A DNA stretch of 64,000 nt from JANQEU01 sp965601455. GTDB taxonomy: Bacteria; Bacteroidota; Bacteroidia; Cytophagales; Cyclobacteriaceae. A program made the position numbers and the translations under genes. Of the stretch, positions 63,666 to 64,000 are shown piece by piece (positions within the stretch are counted from its first letter, which is position 1; each line of letters opens with the position of its first letter). The notes under the pieces were generated by a model. It made no database searches, had not been told where the DNA came from, and was given only the letters and a program-made list of their open reading frames with translations. The stretch spans positions 3,658,001-3,722,000 of the forward strand of contig OZ271831.1 of assembly GCA_965601455.1 (NCBI GenBank), read 5' to 3'.

Positions 63666-64000
63666 GATTCTTGTGTTGTTAAATTCAGGTAATCTGGTAG
63701 ATTTGGTCGATTTCTCAAAGCGGATTCGATAATGTTAATTACTCTTTCCCGCTCCACTCCTCGTAAAGGCAAACGAGGTGCTCGTACATGTTCAAAACCT
63801 AAATCTGTATACTGAGCCGCAAGCTTGATGTTTTGTACCAATTGTGGATTAATATCCAGTTCAAGTAAGGGAAGAAACCAACGATAAATAGACAATGCCT
63901 CATCGTATCTTTTGGCCTTTATCAATCGATAGATGGCGACAGTCTCTTTCGGAAAAGCGCACACTAATCCTGCAATCCATCCATCAGCACCAACCACCAG
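63662..64000 (-). CDS. DapA-family lyase, C-terminal part (gene runs off the window)
   Basis: 113 codons are visible; the N-terminus, with the catalytic Tyr and Schiff-base Lys, is past the right edge. VGADGWIAGLVCAFPKETV and the C-terminal helices match the dihydrodipicolinate synthase/NAL family. In this operon the likely role is 1-pyrroline-4-hydroxy-2-carboxylate deaminase rather than lysine synthesis. The apparent start at 63997 is an internal GTG. Confidence 0.85.
   Translation of the reverse strand: MVVGADGWIAGLVCAFPKETVAIYRLIKAKRYDEALSIYRWFLPLLELDINPQLVQNIKLAAQYTDLGFEHVRAPRLPLRGVERERVINIIESALRNRPNLPDYLNLTTQES

Noticed and set aside
63662..64000. Annotation as dapA of lysine synthesis
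   Set aside because: Operon context is hydroxyproline degradation, and the diagnostic N-terminal residues are outside the window.
1..64000. Mobile elements, phage, CRISPR arrays, defence islands, rRNA or tRNA genes
   Set aside because: Scanned gene by gene and in the intergenic regions (all under 300 bp). No transposase, integrase, repeat-spacer pattern or RNA gene was seen.

Overview
The window is a gene-dense piece of a Bacteroidota chromosome, most likely from a free-living, probably marine, Cytophagales-type bacterium. The supporting features are a fused lpxC/fabZ gene, a PorX-type response regulator with a PglZ domain, a giant secreted protein ending in a type IX secretion (T9SS) sorting domain, a NagB fused to a PIG-L/LmbE domain, an SSS symporter paired with Gfo/Idh/MocA proteins, Bacteroidota-style -7 promoter elements (TAnnTTTG) and an absence of strong Shine-Dalgarno sites. 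I see no rRNA, tRNA, CRISPR array, insertion sequence or prophage. No gene appears frameshifted; the genes at the two ends are cut by the window.

Layout. 1-17.6 kb is mostly core: membrane pyrophosphatase (cut), a PTPS/QueD-like enzyme with folE, cysH with an SDR epimerase, valS, ald-tsaE-porX on the minus strand, an HD phosphohydrolase, the lipid A block lpxD-lpxC/fabZ-lpxA with an ABC ATPase, a small lipoprotein with its own terminator, and an AI-2E family permease. 17.6-20.7 kb is a minus-strand operon of an SSS symporter and a GH109-like Gfo/Idh/MocA glycosidase. 21-27 kb holds mogA-HAD-DinB-YdeI, two tandem alpha/beta hydrolases with a MocA-like nucleotidyltransferase, and galE. 27-35 kb holds secreted hydrolases, an S41 protease, MscS, a DUF1080 protein, a large BNR/sortilin-like protein and a sulfotransferase. 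35-39 kb is galM, the nagB-PIG-L fusion and a divergent LacI-family regulator. 39-47.5 kb is a periplasmic carbohydrate-oxidation cluster: two Tat-exported oxidoreductases, a SUMF1-fold protein, a ThuA/quinoprotein dehydrogenase/cytochrome c fusion and a Tat-exported TIM barrel. 47.5-59.7 kb is one 4084-residue T9SS cargo gene. 59.8-64 kb is a complete-looking trans-4-hydroxy-L-proline catabolic operon, cut at the window end.

How it fits together. The strongest new signal is a shared palindrome, TGTGTTCGAACACA, present twice in the nagB/lacI intergenic region with centres 21 bp apart and once upstream of the symporter/GH109 operon 17 kb away. It suggests one LacI-type regulon joining glycoside cleavage (GH109-like), uptake (SSS) and amino-sugar phosphate processing (NagB with an apparently intact zinc-deacetylase domain). 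A second theme is periplasmic sugar oxidation. A third is T9SS, with the regulator PorX and a giant cargo protein in the same window. Convergent gene pairs are packed so tightly that several share stop-codon bases.
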